A DNA stretch of 17,590 nucleotides. It comes from JAJZMA01 sp021850405 (lineage in GTDB: Bacteria; Chloroflexota; Dormibacteria; Aeolococcales; Aeolococcaceae). Below the pieces are notes generated by a model that was not told the DNA's origin, did not search any database, and was given only the letters and a program-made list of their open reading frames with translations. Shown here in pieces: positions 1-7,231 of the stretch. The DNA lies in assembly GCA_027365835.1 (NCBI GenBank), contig DAHXLU010000120.1:1-17590 (forward strand), written 5' to 3'. The translations under genes were made by a program, and so were the position numbers. Every line of letters begins with the position of its first letter. Position 1 is the first letter of the stretch.

Positions 1-992
1 GGCGTTTCTTTCCTTCTGTGTAAGCCAGCAGGTGGTACAGCTGTCTGCAGGGTAATGGCAGATGCACCGTGACTACGCGGCTGTCGGCGGGGCATTGTCT
101 CGTGTGGCCCAGTGTCTGAGGTCGCAGCAGTAACGGGCTCCATGCTTGCCCGGAGCTGGCCCGCCAGAAACTCATTGCGAATCCATACGGCAGAGATAAT
201 TATGGGGACCAGGCATACGAGTGCAAGCACAATCCAGTCAGACAGGTTAAGGGCAGGTATCACCCGCATGTTTATTACGGAGGCAGATGCTGAAGTGGCA
301 GGAAACGTGAAATGCACGAGCTGCTCCGAATTGGGTGCTATCGGTGGTGAGAGCTGTCCTGGTGCGGCTGCGGTAAAGGCGCGAAGGGGGAGCCATCCTC
401 CGTTTATTACCAGGGCACTGACTGCAGTGGAAGAGCTGCCACGGAAGATGACAGAGGACTGGATGAGCGGATCCAGTCCATCAAAGAGAAATACAAGGGT
501 TAGCGTAAATACGAAAATGGAGAGTACCACCCTCGAGTACTGCCATGGGGAAAGGTGCTCCCAGACCAGATAGGCAATTACCGCCACCAGCACCAGTAGG
601 CTGAAAACCGGCAGCAGATGGACAATCCAGCCCAGGTAGGGAACGATGCCGACCACCTGTCCGACAATGTTGGCCTGGTGAAGTGTCCATGGATCTGGAG
701 AACCGATAGCGATCCCTTCGGTGTGGATAGCACCGCCTGGAAGGATGGACTCAACCTTGTGGGCAAATACCTGGCCTGGGTCGGTTGGGGGGTGGAAGGC
801 GATAATTTCACCTATCGCGACACTGCGGTTATCAGTATTGACAAAAACCACACTGCCCAGTGGAATCCTGGGCACCATGGATTCAGAGTCAATGGTGAAC
901 AACCTGAAAGGGGTAATGACGGGGGTAAGTATAAGTAGCAGCAGCGCAGTAAACAGCAGCGAGATGAGTGCGGCAAGGGCGCGGTGTCTCAT
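1..992 (-). CDS. sipW: SipW/ER-type signal peptidase I, C-terminus beyond window
   Basis: Membrane serine protease that should remove signal peptides from the two secreted proteins encoded just upstream. Reading down from the ATG at 992-990, the frame stays open for 330 codons to the window edge. An N-terminal membrane helix (about residues 9-28) is followed by the signature SESMVPRIPLGSVVFV, with nucleophile Ser38. FAHKVESI supplies His78, the ER/SipW-type general base in place of the bacterial Lys. TEGIAIGSPDPWTL and GQVVGIVPYLGWI match later conserved blocks. A second helix follows, then about 85 extracytoplasmic residues, a third helix (DWIVLALVCLVPIIISAVW) and a polar tail; SipW proteins are usually near 190 residues. 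The usual GD of the TKGDAN block is replaced by GI (Ile94). The start overlaps the LamG gene's stop as ATGA, which implies translational coupling. Family assignment is firm; substrate assignment is inferred from the operon. Confidence 0.88.
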   Translation of the reverse strand, partial: MRHRALAALISLLFTALLLLILTPVITPFRLFTIDSESMVPRIPLGSVVFVNTDNRSVAIGEIIAFHPPTDPGQVFAHKVESILPGGAIHTEGIAIGSPDPWTLHQANIVGQVVGIVPYLGWIVHLLPVFSLLVLVAVIAYLVWEHLSPWQYSRVVLSIFVFTLTLVFLFDGLDPLIQSSVIFRGSSSTAVSALVINGGWLPLRAFTAAAPGQLSPPIAPNSEQLVHFTFPATSASASVINMRVIPALNLSDWIVLALVCLVPIIISAVWIRNEFLAGQLRASMEPVTAATSDTGPHETMPRRQPRSHGASAITLQTAVPPAGLHRRKET

Positions 993-3052
993 AGCAGCGC
1001 CGCCGGTGTCGGATAGCCCAGCGTTGCTGTAAAGCCTCCGGCTGCCGCGAGCAAAGAGAGCGGCATGGAAAGATGGAGGCCACTCATGCTGGCACTGGTA
1101 TCAGAGAGAGTAATTGAGAGTGATTCGGTGGTGCCATTGGGTATCTGTGGAAGTAACACCTGCTGGTTCTCAAGAGAGGCAAGGGTTACTGCGCTTGTGG
1201 GGGTGCCACAGCTACCCGGGAGCGGCGGCAGAATGCAGATGCCACTGCTGTTGTCCTGGATGGTGAGGTCAACCTGCGTACAGATGTCAGCACCAGTGAG
1301 AGGCCAGTAGTAGGAAGGCGAATCGCCAAGGACAGCAGCCTGCTGGTTTGCCTGGGAGGTGTTGGCAGCGTAGATAGCAGCGATCTGGCTGCCGGTCAGG
1401 GCGGATGGAAAAACCGAGACATTGGACAGTTCCCCATTGAAGTATGCCTGGTTGGGTGGGTATGGCCATCCGTTTACCTCGTTTCCCCAGCCAAGGTGCC
1501 AGTAGCCGGTGTAGTTCTGTGCGCTGGTCACACCGGGATTGGACGCGACCGGAGTTGGGTTGCCATCCATGTAGAGCTGCATGCCCGCAGATGAGAGCGT
1601 GGCAACAGCAAGATGCCAGCCGGTGCCATCGTAGCTGCCTGGACTGACTATCTCTTGTGTGGAACCAGGGTATACCCCAAAAACCACATGCCCCGCAGTG
1701 TCAATCCAGAGCGATCGGTCCCATGTGGATGGTGGAGAGTTTCCCTGCAGATTGGTATCTCCGATAATGGTGCCTCCAGCTGTGGTGCCTGTCCCAGTAT
1801 TGAACCAGGCAGCGATCGTAAAGGTTTGAGGCGTCCCTATGTTCTGTGTTGTCTGCAGCCACGCGGTGGTCCCGTTTAACGCTGCAGAGTCAATGCCTGA
1901 CCATGGGGCTACGGTGGTGGATGTTACTTCGCCTACTCCTGTGGCGGTATTTCCGCTGCCACTGATATCTGCGAACGAGTTGTTTATTCCAGGCAGCAAT
2001 GCTGTGTCCGTCTGGATGGTAGTAGCAGGCCAGTAGTAGGTTGGCGCATCTCCAGTTATGTCAGCCTGCTCGGCAGACTGGCTCGCCGCCCCATAGAGGG
2101 TACTGATCTGGGCTCCTGTAAGTGCCGTCGGGAAGACAGCAATACTGGACAGGTTGCCATTGAAGTAAGGCTGGCTGGGAGGGCTCGCCCAGCTGCTGTC
2201 GGCTCCCCAGCCCAGATGCCAGTAGCCGGTGTAGCTGACTGCACCCGTGACGAACTTGTCGGCTGCCACGTTGGTCCCATCTACATACAGCTGCATTCCC
2301 TTGTCTGGGCCGGATGACGTTAGTGTTGCAACCGCCAGATGCCAGGCACCATTGTTGTAGGAGCCACTGCTGGCTATCTCGGTGTTGGTGCCTGTCTTTG
2401 CGTCAGTGACACCAAATACTACCTGTCCGGCTGGATCTATCCAGAGCTGCCGGTCGCCCAGTGTCTGGCCGCTGTTGCCCTGGGCGTTGGTATCGCCGAT
2501 GATGGTTCCGCCTGACGTTGCACCGGCAGCGGTGTTGAACCATCCCATTATCGTGAACGTCTGGGGATTTGCAGTAGCCACAGTTGACTCCAGGTACCCG
2601 GTACTGCCACTGAATGCAAGGGAACTGCTACCTGTCCAGGGAGACGTGGCAGTGAGCGCTACACCCCCGCGCAGGACTGCAGTGTTCCCACCTGCAATAT
2701 CTGGAGTCACAAGCAGTCCGCAGCTCCCTCCTGCAAGTGCAAGTCTGCTGGTTGCAAGATTGCTCACGTCGGAGACGCTGGTTGTCGCACTTGCAGATGT
2801 TCCTCCTGTGTCTGGCGGAAGCAGGGTGCCGCTGCAGTTTGTGTTGCTGTCGCTGGAGACGGTAGTGCCGGTCGTGGTGCAGGTCCCGTAGCCGGTGGTG
2901 GACGAAAGCACCAGTGCACCGCTGCCGTAGCTGGCTACGGGATTCTCTACTGTGGCGGAGTAGCCACTGTACGCGGCGGGGATTTGCATCCCCACCGCAT
3001 ACAGGCCTCCAACCGCGACTACCAGGCCAGCGACCCTGTGGGATCGTCGCAT
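989..3052 (-). CDS. secreted six-Cys protein with two inserted LamG domains
   Basis: Large Ser/Thr/Gly-rich exported protein of 687 residues. Residues 1-30 are a basic, hydrophobic signal segment followed by GYSATVENP, the pattern of SipW-dependent (TasA/camelysin-like) precursors. Residues about 29-112 and 590-670 resemble the first and second halves of the 248-residue protein encoded upstream, with six matching cysteines (58, 73, 111, 591, 606, 615). Between them lie two concanavalin-like LamG domains (about 113-330 and 335-585). Each has FTI..WFNT, GGTIIGDTN, WHLAVATL, MQLY.DG, YTGYWHLGWG, YFNG.LS and ALTG.QI blocks, and they are clearly internal duplicates. LamG folds usually bind glycans or matrix proteins, so an adhesive or tip subunit is a reasonable inference; the ligand is unknown. 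The gene begins 21 bp after the 248-residue gene with a modest AAAGG ribosome site, and its stop overlaps the peptidase start. Confidence 0.82.
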   Translation of the reverse strand: MRRSHRVAGLVVAVGGLYAVGMQIPAAYSGYSATVENPVASYGSGALVLSSTTGYGTCTTTGTTVSSDSNTNCSGTLLPPDTGGTSASATTSVSDVSNLATSRLALAGGSCGLLVTPDIAGGNTAVLRGGVALTATSPWTGSSSLAFSGSTGYLESTVATANPQTFTIMGWFNTAAGATSGGTIIGDTNAQGNSGQTLGDRQLWIDPAGQVVFGVTDAKTGTNTEIASSGSYNNGAWHLAVATLTSSGPDKGMQLYVDGTNVAADKFVTGAVSYTGYWHLGWGADSSWASPPSQPYFNGNLSSIAVFPTALTGAQISTLYGAASQSAEQADITGDAPTYYWPATTIQTDTALLPGINNSFADISGSGNTATGVGEVTSTTVAPWSGIDSAALNGTTAWLQTTQNIGTPQTFTIAAWFNTGTGTTAGGTIIGDTNLQGNSPPSTWDRSLWIDTAGHVVFGVYPGSTQEIVSPGSYDGTGWHLAVATLSSAGMQLYMDGNPTPVASNPGVTSAQNYTGYWHLGWGNEVNGWPYPPNQAYFNGELSNVSVFPSALTGSQIAAIYAANTSQANQQAAVLGDSPSYYWPLTGADICTQVDLTIQDNSSGICILPPLPGSCGTPTSAVTLASLENQQVLLPQIPNGTTESLSITLSDTSASMSGLHLSMPLSLLAAAGGFTATLGYPTPAALL

Positions 3053-3073
3053 GGATCTAGCCTTTAGGTATGT

Positions 3074-3820
3074 TTACTGGCTAAGCGTCCAGGTTAATGG
3101 CATAGTTGCGATGAGTCCCTGGTCTGCATTTGTCGCCGCGCTGTCCAGCTGCATGTAGAATACCAGCGTCTCGGACCCACCAGCGCTCAGTGCGCCAAGG
3201 CTCACCGGGGTTGTAAACTGGCTGAGATTGTAGCTGTTGCTAAGCGTTGTGGGGCATGCTCCGGTCGCTGCCGGTACCAGGCAATTCCCACTGGTGGAAT
3301 CGTAGATCTCATAGTCCACCTTCGAGCAGAAGGCAGTATCTGTTCCAAAGTACGTATTGGAGCCGGCAGTATTGTCGGCCTGCGTACAACCGCTGCTGCT
3401 GAGGGTAAGAGTCGCTGCATTGATCGTGCCTATGTTTTTTACGGTCACGGTGGCGCTGCTCACTGCAACCCCAGGGTCAGCGGCAACCTGTCCTCCAAAC
3501 AGGTTGATTGCAGTGCAGGTTGTGTTTGCATCGGCTGTACTGACCGAATTGCTTGCCGTTGTATTGCTACCAGTCGAAATGCATGTGTTGGTGGTACTGC
3601 CGCTGGTCTGGCTCTCAGAGAGGAGGACTGTGCCAGAGCCATAGCCGGTAGTGCTGCTTGCAGGATTGGTGATACTGGCGGTAAAGCCGCCGAGTGCACC
3701 CATGACACCTACAGCGAGAACAGTTGTAAACAGCAGGCCGGAAAGGGCGAGAGCCAGTACTGAAAAACTGCCACGCTGCCTCTGGCTTGAAGTGCGTTCA
3801 TCAATCGTTCGATCTTTCAC
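3074..3820 (-). CDS. SipW-dependent-type secreted six-cysteine protein
   Basis: Likely an exported surface or matrix subunit of 248 residues. The start is GTG at 3820-3818, chosen because GGAGGA stands 8 nt upstream on the coding strand. A charged N-terminus (residues 1-17) and hydrophobic helix (about 18-42) lead to GALGGFTASITNP, resembling the cleavage and mature-start zone of TasA/camelysin-type substrates. The mature part is rich in Ser, Thr and Gly with alternating hydrophobic strands, as in a beta-sandwich. It has six cysteines (80, 102, 145, 165, 180, 189), probably forming disulfides outside the cell. The spacings 15 and 9 among the last three are identical in the neighbouring LamG protein. 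It is first in an operon with that protein and a signal peptidase. I do not recognise a named orthologue; a TasA-like fibre subunit is inference from the peptidase type and fold pattern. Confidence 0.78.
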   Translation of the reverse strand: MKDRTIDERTSSQRQRGSFSVLALALSGLLFTTVLAVGVMGALGGFTASITNPASSTTGYGSGTVLLSESQTSGSTTNTCISTGSNTTASNSVSTADANTTCTAINLFGGQVAADPGVAVSSATVTVKNIGTINAATLTLSSSGCTQADNTAGSNTYFGTDTAFCSKVDYEIYDSTSGNCLVPAATGACPTTLSNSYNLSQFTTPVSLGALSAGGSETLVFYMQLDSAATNADQGLIATMPLTWTLSQ

Positions 3821-3841
3821 GAGCTAATCCTCCATTTCCAA

Positions 3842-3865
3842 CAGGGCTGGCCGATTCCAGCCCTG
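3842..3865 (-). promoter_or_regulatory. 5' leader hairpin before the secretion operon
   Basis: A perfect 9-bp inverted repeat (3842-3850 with 3857-3865, 6-nt loop) lies just upstream of the ribosome site of the 248-residue gene. No T-run follows on either strand, so it is not a standard intrinsic terminator. It may modulate translation or mRNA stability. Confidence 0.4.
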
Positions 3866-3917
3866 CACCTTCTTTCCCTCTCCCTGGCTTCTTGCGGCCT
3901 GGGAATCCACCAGCGCG

Positions 3918-3950
3918 TATGTTACCATACCCTGAAGCGCGAGAACAAAT
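3918..3950 (-). promoter_or_regulatory. candidate promoter of the secretion operon
   Basis: On the minus strand, TTGTTC is followed after 18 nt by TGGTAACAT, an extended -10-like element (TGn-TAACAT). The -35 matches only three consensus bases and the -10 four, so this is weak. The octamer TGGTAACA recurs once 53 bp upstream (3973-3980). Confidence 0.27.
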
Positions 3951-4156
3951 CGACGCGTTTATGCGATCCTCCTGTTACCAGAATGTTAGGAGAGGTGGAG
4001 TTATCCACAGCGGCTGCCGCAATTCCAGCCAGTGGCTGCATTCGGTGCCGGGACATTCTGGGAGAGAGCATCTCTGGCTTTGGGCCATCACAGGCTACTC
4101 ATGGCATGGTGGTGTCCCGCCTCCTGCCTGGCTTCCAGCGCGCGGTGTGTCTCGCA

Positions 4157-4192
4157 TGCCTGTGCCTGTGCCTGTGCCAGTGCCTGCGCCAG
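4157..4192. repeat. short hexamer tandem repeat (TGCCTG-type)
   Basis: Six adjacent hexamers read TGCCTG three times, then TGCCAG, TGCCTG and CGCCAG. The repeat is noncoding and only 36 bp, most simply replication slippage; no function is visible. Confidence 0.6.
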
Positions 4193-4328
4193 GCTAGCCA
4201 CCAGGGGCCCTGAGCCCGATGCCTGGACGACACCCAGACCATGTTAAACCCCGTTAAACTCCCATCCGGCTGCATTCTGGAGTGCCCTGGCCATCGCCGA
4301 GCTGGCAGTCTTCGCGGAGGTGCTTCCA

Positions 4329-4362
4329 CCTGGTTGAACCAGGGGCCAGCCCCGTGCCTGGT
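4329..4362 (-). promoter_or_regulatory. overlapping inverted repeats after rpmB
   Basis: Six bases past the rpmB stop, the minus-strand RNA contains ACCAGG, then CCTGGT, then ACCAGG. The middle copy can pair with either neighbour: the second pairing has a 3-nt loop, and the first encloses GGGGC-TG-GCCCC. It could act as a transcript end or attenuator, but no U-tract follows, so I do not call a terminator. Confidence 0.35.
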
Positions 4363-4367
4363 GGGGT

Positions 4368-4553
4368 TTACCTCTGCTTTGCCTGGGTGCGGATGCAACG
4401 GGTGCAGACGATGGCCTGCTGTGGCCGCCCCTGCACCAGAACTGTCGCCTTCTGCAGGTTGGGCATGAAACGGCGCTTTGTATGCACCTTGGAGTGGCTC
4501 ACGTTGTTGCCTGCCATCGGCCCCTTGCCACAGAGATCACACCTTTTGGACAT
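4368..4553 (-). CDS. rpmB: 50S ribosomal protein bL28
   Basis: Small protein of the large ribosomal subunit, 61 residues, the normal bL28 length. It begins MSKRCDLCGKGPMAGNNVSH and continues with SKVHTKRRFMPNLQ, the family signature. Two CxxC pairs (Cys5/Cys8 and Cys50/Cys53) make the zinc-binding form. The ATG at 4553 has AAGGAAAG about 7 nt upstream, close to the ribosome site of rpmF later in the window. Two direct copies of GCGATAAG stand immediately before that site on the coding strand. The gene is divergent from the asp23-fakA genes, the same arrangement as rpmB and yloU-yloV in Bacillus. Confidence 0.96.
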   Translation of the reverse strand: MSKRCDLCGKGPMAGNNVSHSKVHTKRRFMPNLQKATVLVQGRPQQAIVCTRCIRTQAKQR

Positions 4554-5004
4554 ATCTATCTTTCCTTATCGCCTTATCGCTTGCTTGCCTTGTTGCTGGT
4601 TTTACTCATTCGGGAAGTTCCCGGGCCATCTTTGCCATTTTGTCTTCTTTCCGCTCTTCACTCTCCCCCCGGACCATTGCAGCTGGTCCTGGGATTGCCT
4701 GTATGCTTCAGCTGGTTCCTGCCCGGGGTGCGGCGCTATTTCCTGTTTCCTGTATCCGCGATCTGGGAGGGGTCTTCCATCAGCATTGCCCAGGCCAGTG
4801 GTAATGGATGTAATCCCCAGGCTTGTCGCCCACAAAGCGACTGATTGCCTGTACTACCTCACTGGGCTGCCTAATTGTAGTATTTATCAGGCCCGTGCTG
4901 GTCACAGGGCTGGAACTGCTGTCAGAATGGTAGGTACGCAACCAGGTGGGGTGCCATTGCTGGATGGATCAGATGCTGCCTGCCACCGATGGAAAGGTCT
5001 GTGA
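4554..5004. other. 451-bp divergent intergenic region between rpmB and asp23
   Basis: I see no credible gene; long open frames on the plus strand have Cys/Leu/Pro-rich translations typical of noncoding DNA. It must contain promoters for both directions, but I cannot place a good -35/-10 pair. Noted elements are the doubled 8-mer at 4565-4580 in the rpmB leader, a 13-bp palindrome CGGGAAGTTCCCG at 4611-4623, and an A+T-richer patch around 4868-4890 before asp23. Confidence 0.5.
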
Positions 5005-5487
5005 GTGCAGGAACAGCTGGGTGCACTGAAGGCAGGCAGGGCAGCTGGGCCCGCTACCCCTGCTGGAGAAGGTAAAGGAGGCAGAGAGATCGCTACCAGG
5101 GAAAAGGCACATGACGCACTGACGCAGGCGGCAACGCTAGGCACCATTGAGGTGTCCCCCAGGGTCGTGCGCAGCCTTGTTAGCCACGCCGCTGCTGGCT
5201 GCTATGGCGTGGTGGGCATGGCCGCCAAGGGGCTTCGGGATGGTATCGCTGAGCGGCTCAGCCGTGAGAACCAGCACCGCGGAGTCGAGGTAGAGGTTAC
5301 TGACGCCGGGCTTACCATTGAGTTGTGGATCATTGTCCAGTATGGGACCCGTATCAGCGAGGTGGCTCACAATCTCATGAGTGCTGTGCAGTACGCGGTG
5401 GAAAAGTCAGTTGGGGTACCGGTAGTCGCGGTTAATGTCAACGTCCAGGGCATCCATCTCGAAGGAGCAGGGCATGGCAAAGTCTGA
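5005..5487 (+). CDS. Asp23/YloU (Gls24) family protein
   Basis: Member of the Asp23/Gls24 envelope-stress family, 160 residues. The conserved domain begins near residue 46 with LGTIEVSPRVVRSLVSHAAA, then GCYGVVGMA, and ends with AVQYAVEKSVGVPVVAVNVNVQGI, all standard family blocks. The first 45 residues are a polar extension. The GTG start at 5005 has GGAAAGG about 8 nt upstream; a shorter start at GTG 5152 would cut into the domain. The gene overlaps fakA by 14 bp, as yloU adjoins yloV in Bacillus. In Staphylococcus, Asp23 is membrane-associated and linked to envelope homeostasis; here the role is inferred by family and context only. Confidence 0.88.
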   Translation: MQEQLGALKAGRAAGPATPAGEGKGGREIATREKAHDALTQAATLGTIEVSPRVVRSLVSHAAAGCYGVVGMAAKGLRDGIAERLSRENQHRGVEVEVTDAGLTIELWIIVQYGTRISEVAHNLMSAVQYAVEKSVGVPVVAVNVNVQGIHLEGAGHGKV

Positions 5488-7228
5488 GGTAGGGCAGGCA
5501 AGGGCCCAGGTCCAGTCGCATCCGCTTATTTCCATTGGTGGAACTGAGTTGCTGGCTGGCCTCCGGGTGGCTCTGGTGTGGCTGGAAACCAACAAGGAAG
5601 TGATAAACGACCTGAATGTGTTTCCTGTGCCAGATGGTGATACCGGCTCCAATATGTACATGACCTTGCGGGCTGCCGTAGGTGAAGCAGAGAGCGCGCG
5701 GGAACAGGCCTCTGCCGCTGCTGTTATGGAGGCGGTGGCGCACGGTTCACTCATGGGCGCCCGCGGTAACAGTGGCGTGATCCTCTCCCAGGTGCTGCGC
5801 GGCTTTGCCCGTGGTTCTGCTGGCCTGGAGCGCCTGGACGCTCAGGCACTGGCGTTTGCTCTTGGCGAAGGGGCGAGAGTGGCCCACAGCGCAGTCATGA
5901 AGCCGACCGAAGGTACCATGCTAACCGTCATCCGTGAGGTGGGCCGCGCGGCGGCCGCCGCAGCACTCCAGTCAGATGATGTCCGTCATGTGCTCTCCAC
6001 AGCAGTTGCCGAGGCCCATGAGGCGGTGGAAAAGACCACGTCCCAGCTCCCTATCCTTGCCGAGGCAGGTGTAGTGGATGCAGGTGGATTTGGCCTGGCA
6101 GTTATCCTGGAGGGGCTTTCTCACTCCCTTGAGGAGGTGGCCGGGGAGGACCCTGAGCTGGCACCACTTTCGATCCGGCCCCGCACTGAGCCGCGTGTTC
6201 TGGCTCCGGGTGAGGTTGCTCCTGCAGCGGTGGTAGGTCAGGCCAGGGTTGGTATGGCCGAGGGGGGATGGGGCTACTGCACTGAGTTTCTCATCCATGA
6301 TCCAGGAAAGCCGGTTGAAGAGTTGCAGGGCCTGCTGGGATCCATGGGCGAGTCGGCACTTGTGGTTGGGGACGAACAACTTGTCCGCGTCCATATTCAT
6401 ACCCACAACCCAGGCGACCTTATAGCTGCCGCCTCCCGTGAGGGGGCACTCAGCCACCTGAAGGTGGAGGACATGTCAGAGCAGCATCATGCAATCCTGG
6501 CTCGCGTTGAGGATGCGGTTGCACCGGGCGGAGCAGGAGCAGCCGACACGCCTCCAGCGGCTCCAGTCGAGAAAGAGCTGGGCGTGGTGGCCGTTGCTGC
6601 GGGAGCAGGGTTCCGTGAAATTTTCGAGAGCCTCGGTGCAGACGTGGTGGTAGACGGCGGTCAGACCATGAACCCATCCACAGAGGATCTGCTCTCTGCA
6701 GTAGAGCGGACCAACGCCGCCCAGGTCCTGCTGCTCCCCAACAACAGCAACGTCATAATGGCTGCCCAGCAGGCCGCGCGGCTAGCCAGAGACGGCAGGG
6801 TGGAGGTGGTAGCGTCCCGAAGCCTGCCCCAGGGCGTAAGCGCCCTTCTGGCGCTCGCGCCAGACGATTCCGCCGCTGCCAATGGTGACCGGATGAGGGC
6901 CGCAGCCACTTCAGTCCGCACGGTAGAGATTACCCATGCGGTCCGTACCACAGTGAGCAAGGGACTCCACATCAGGGCTGGGGACGTTATCGGTCTGCTA
7001 GACGACGAGATAACCGTGACAGGCAAGGATGAGTACGAAGTGGCCGAGGCTATGCTGCACAAGATTGGTGATCCGGTTTCCCTGGTGACAGTGTACTTTG
7101 GTCAGGAGATCACCACTGATGGAGCAGACGCCCTGGTGAACCGGCTGCGGACCGCCTTTCCTGACATCGAGTTTGAAGTGCATGAGGGTGGACAGCCCCA
7201 CTACCCGTATATCCTTTCCCTGGAGTGA
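5474..7228 (+). CDS. fakA: FakA/YloV fatty-acid kinase, DhaL-domain protein
   Basis: Kinase that phosphorylates fatty acids presented by FakB (DegV) to give acyl-phosphate, which feeds phospholipid synthesis. The protein has 584 residues, in the usual FakA range. The N-terminal DhaL-like domain carries NVFPVPDGDTGSNM (residues 48-61, with metal-binding Asp54 and Asp56 and Asn60) and GARGNSGVILSQ (95-106). A middle domain follows (about 215-330, with VHIHTHNPGDLI), then the FakA C-terminal domain (about 380-584). I chose ATG 5474 because AAGGAG lies 6 nt upstream; an upstream start at 5435 would add 13 residues with no ribosome site. It overlaps asp23 and is followed 3 bp later by degV, so kinase and binding protein are made together. 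Confidence 0.94.
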   Translation: MAKSEVGQARAQVQSHPLISIGGTELLAGLRVALVWLETNKEVINDLNVFPVPDGDTGSNMYMTLRAAVGEAESAREQASAAAVMEAVAHGSLMGARGNSGVILSQVLRGFARGSAGLERLDAQALAFALGEGARVAHSAVMKPTEGTMLTVIREVGRAAAAAALQSDDVRHVLSTAVAEAHEAVEKTTSQLPILAEAGVVDAGGFGLAVILEGLSHSLEEVAGEDPELAPLSIRPRTEPRVLAPGEVAPAAVVGQARVGMAEGGWGYCTEFLIHDPGKPVEELQGLLGSMGESALVVGDEQLVRVHIHTHNPGDLIAAASREGALSHLKVEDMSEQHHAILARVEDAVAPGGAGAADTPPAAPVEKELGVVAVAAGAGFREIFESLGADVVVDGGQTMNPSTEDLLSAVERTNAAQVLLLPNNSNVIMAAQQAARLARDGRVEVVASRSLPQGVSALLALAPDDSAAANGDRMRAAATSVRTVEITHAVRTTVSKGLHIRAGDVIGLLDDEITVTGKDEYEVAEAMLHKIGDPVSLVTVYFGQEITTDGADALVNRLRTAFPDIEFEVHEGGQPHYPYILSLE

Positions 7229-7231
7229 TCA

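Larger units (their letters stand above)
3821..4367. other. gene-free 547-bp stretch between the secretion operon and rpmB
   Basis: Open frames on both strands here lack ribosome sites and family character, so I call no gene. It holds the leader hairpin and candidate promoter listed separately, two TGGTAACA copies on the minus strand (3920-3927 and 3973-3980), one perfect DnaA-box-like TTATCCACA at 4001-4009, an imperfect six-fold hexamer run of TGCCTG type at 4157-4192, a doubled GTTAAAC near 4244-4259, and nested inverted repeats just after the rpmB stop (4329-4362). I see no tRNA or transposase remnant. Confidence 0.6.

Noticed and set aside
4001..4009. Perfect DnaA box TTATCCACA, suggesting an origin
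   Set aside because: Only one perfect box, with no cluster, AT-rich unwinding region or dnaA/dnaN nearby; a chance match is likely.
4157..4192. Hexamer run as a possible CRISPR or regulatory array
   Set aside because: Repeats are 6 bp with no spacers; it is a simple microsatellite.
4282..5004. 240-codon plus-strand open frame before asp23
   Set aside because: The translation is Cys/Trp/Leu/Pro-rich with no family blocks and no ribosome site, overlaps rpmB on the opposite strand, and fills a divergent promoter region.
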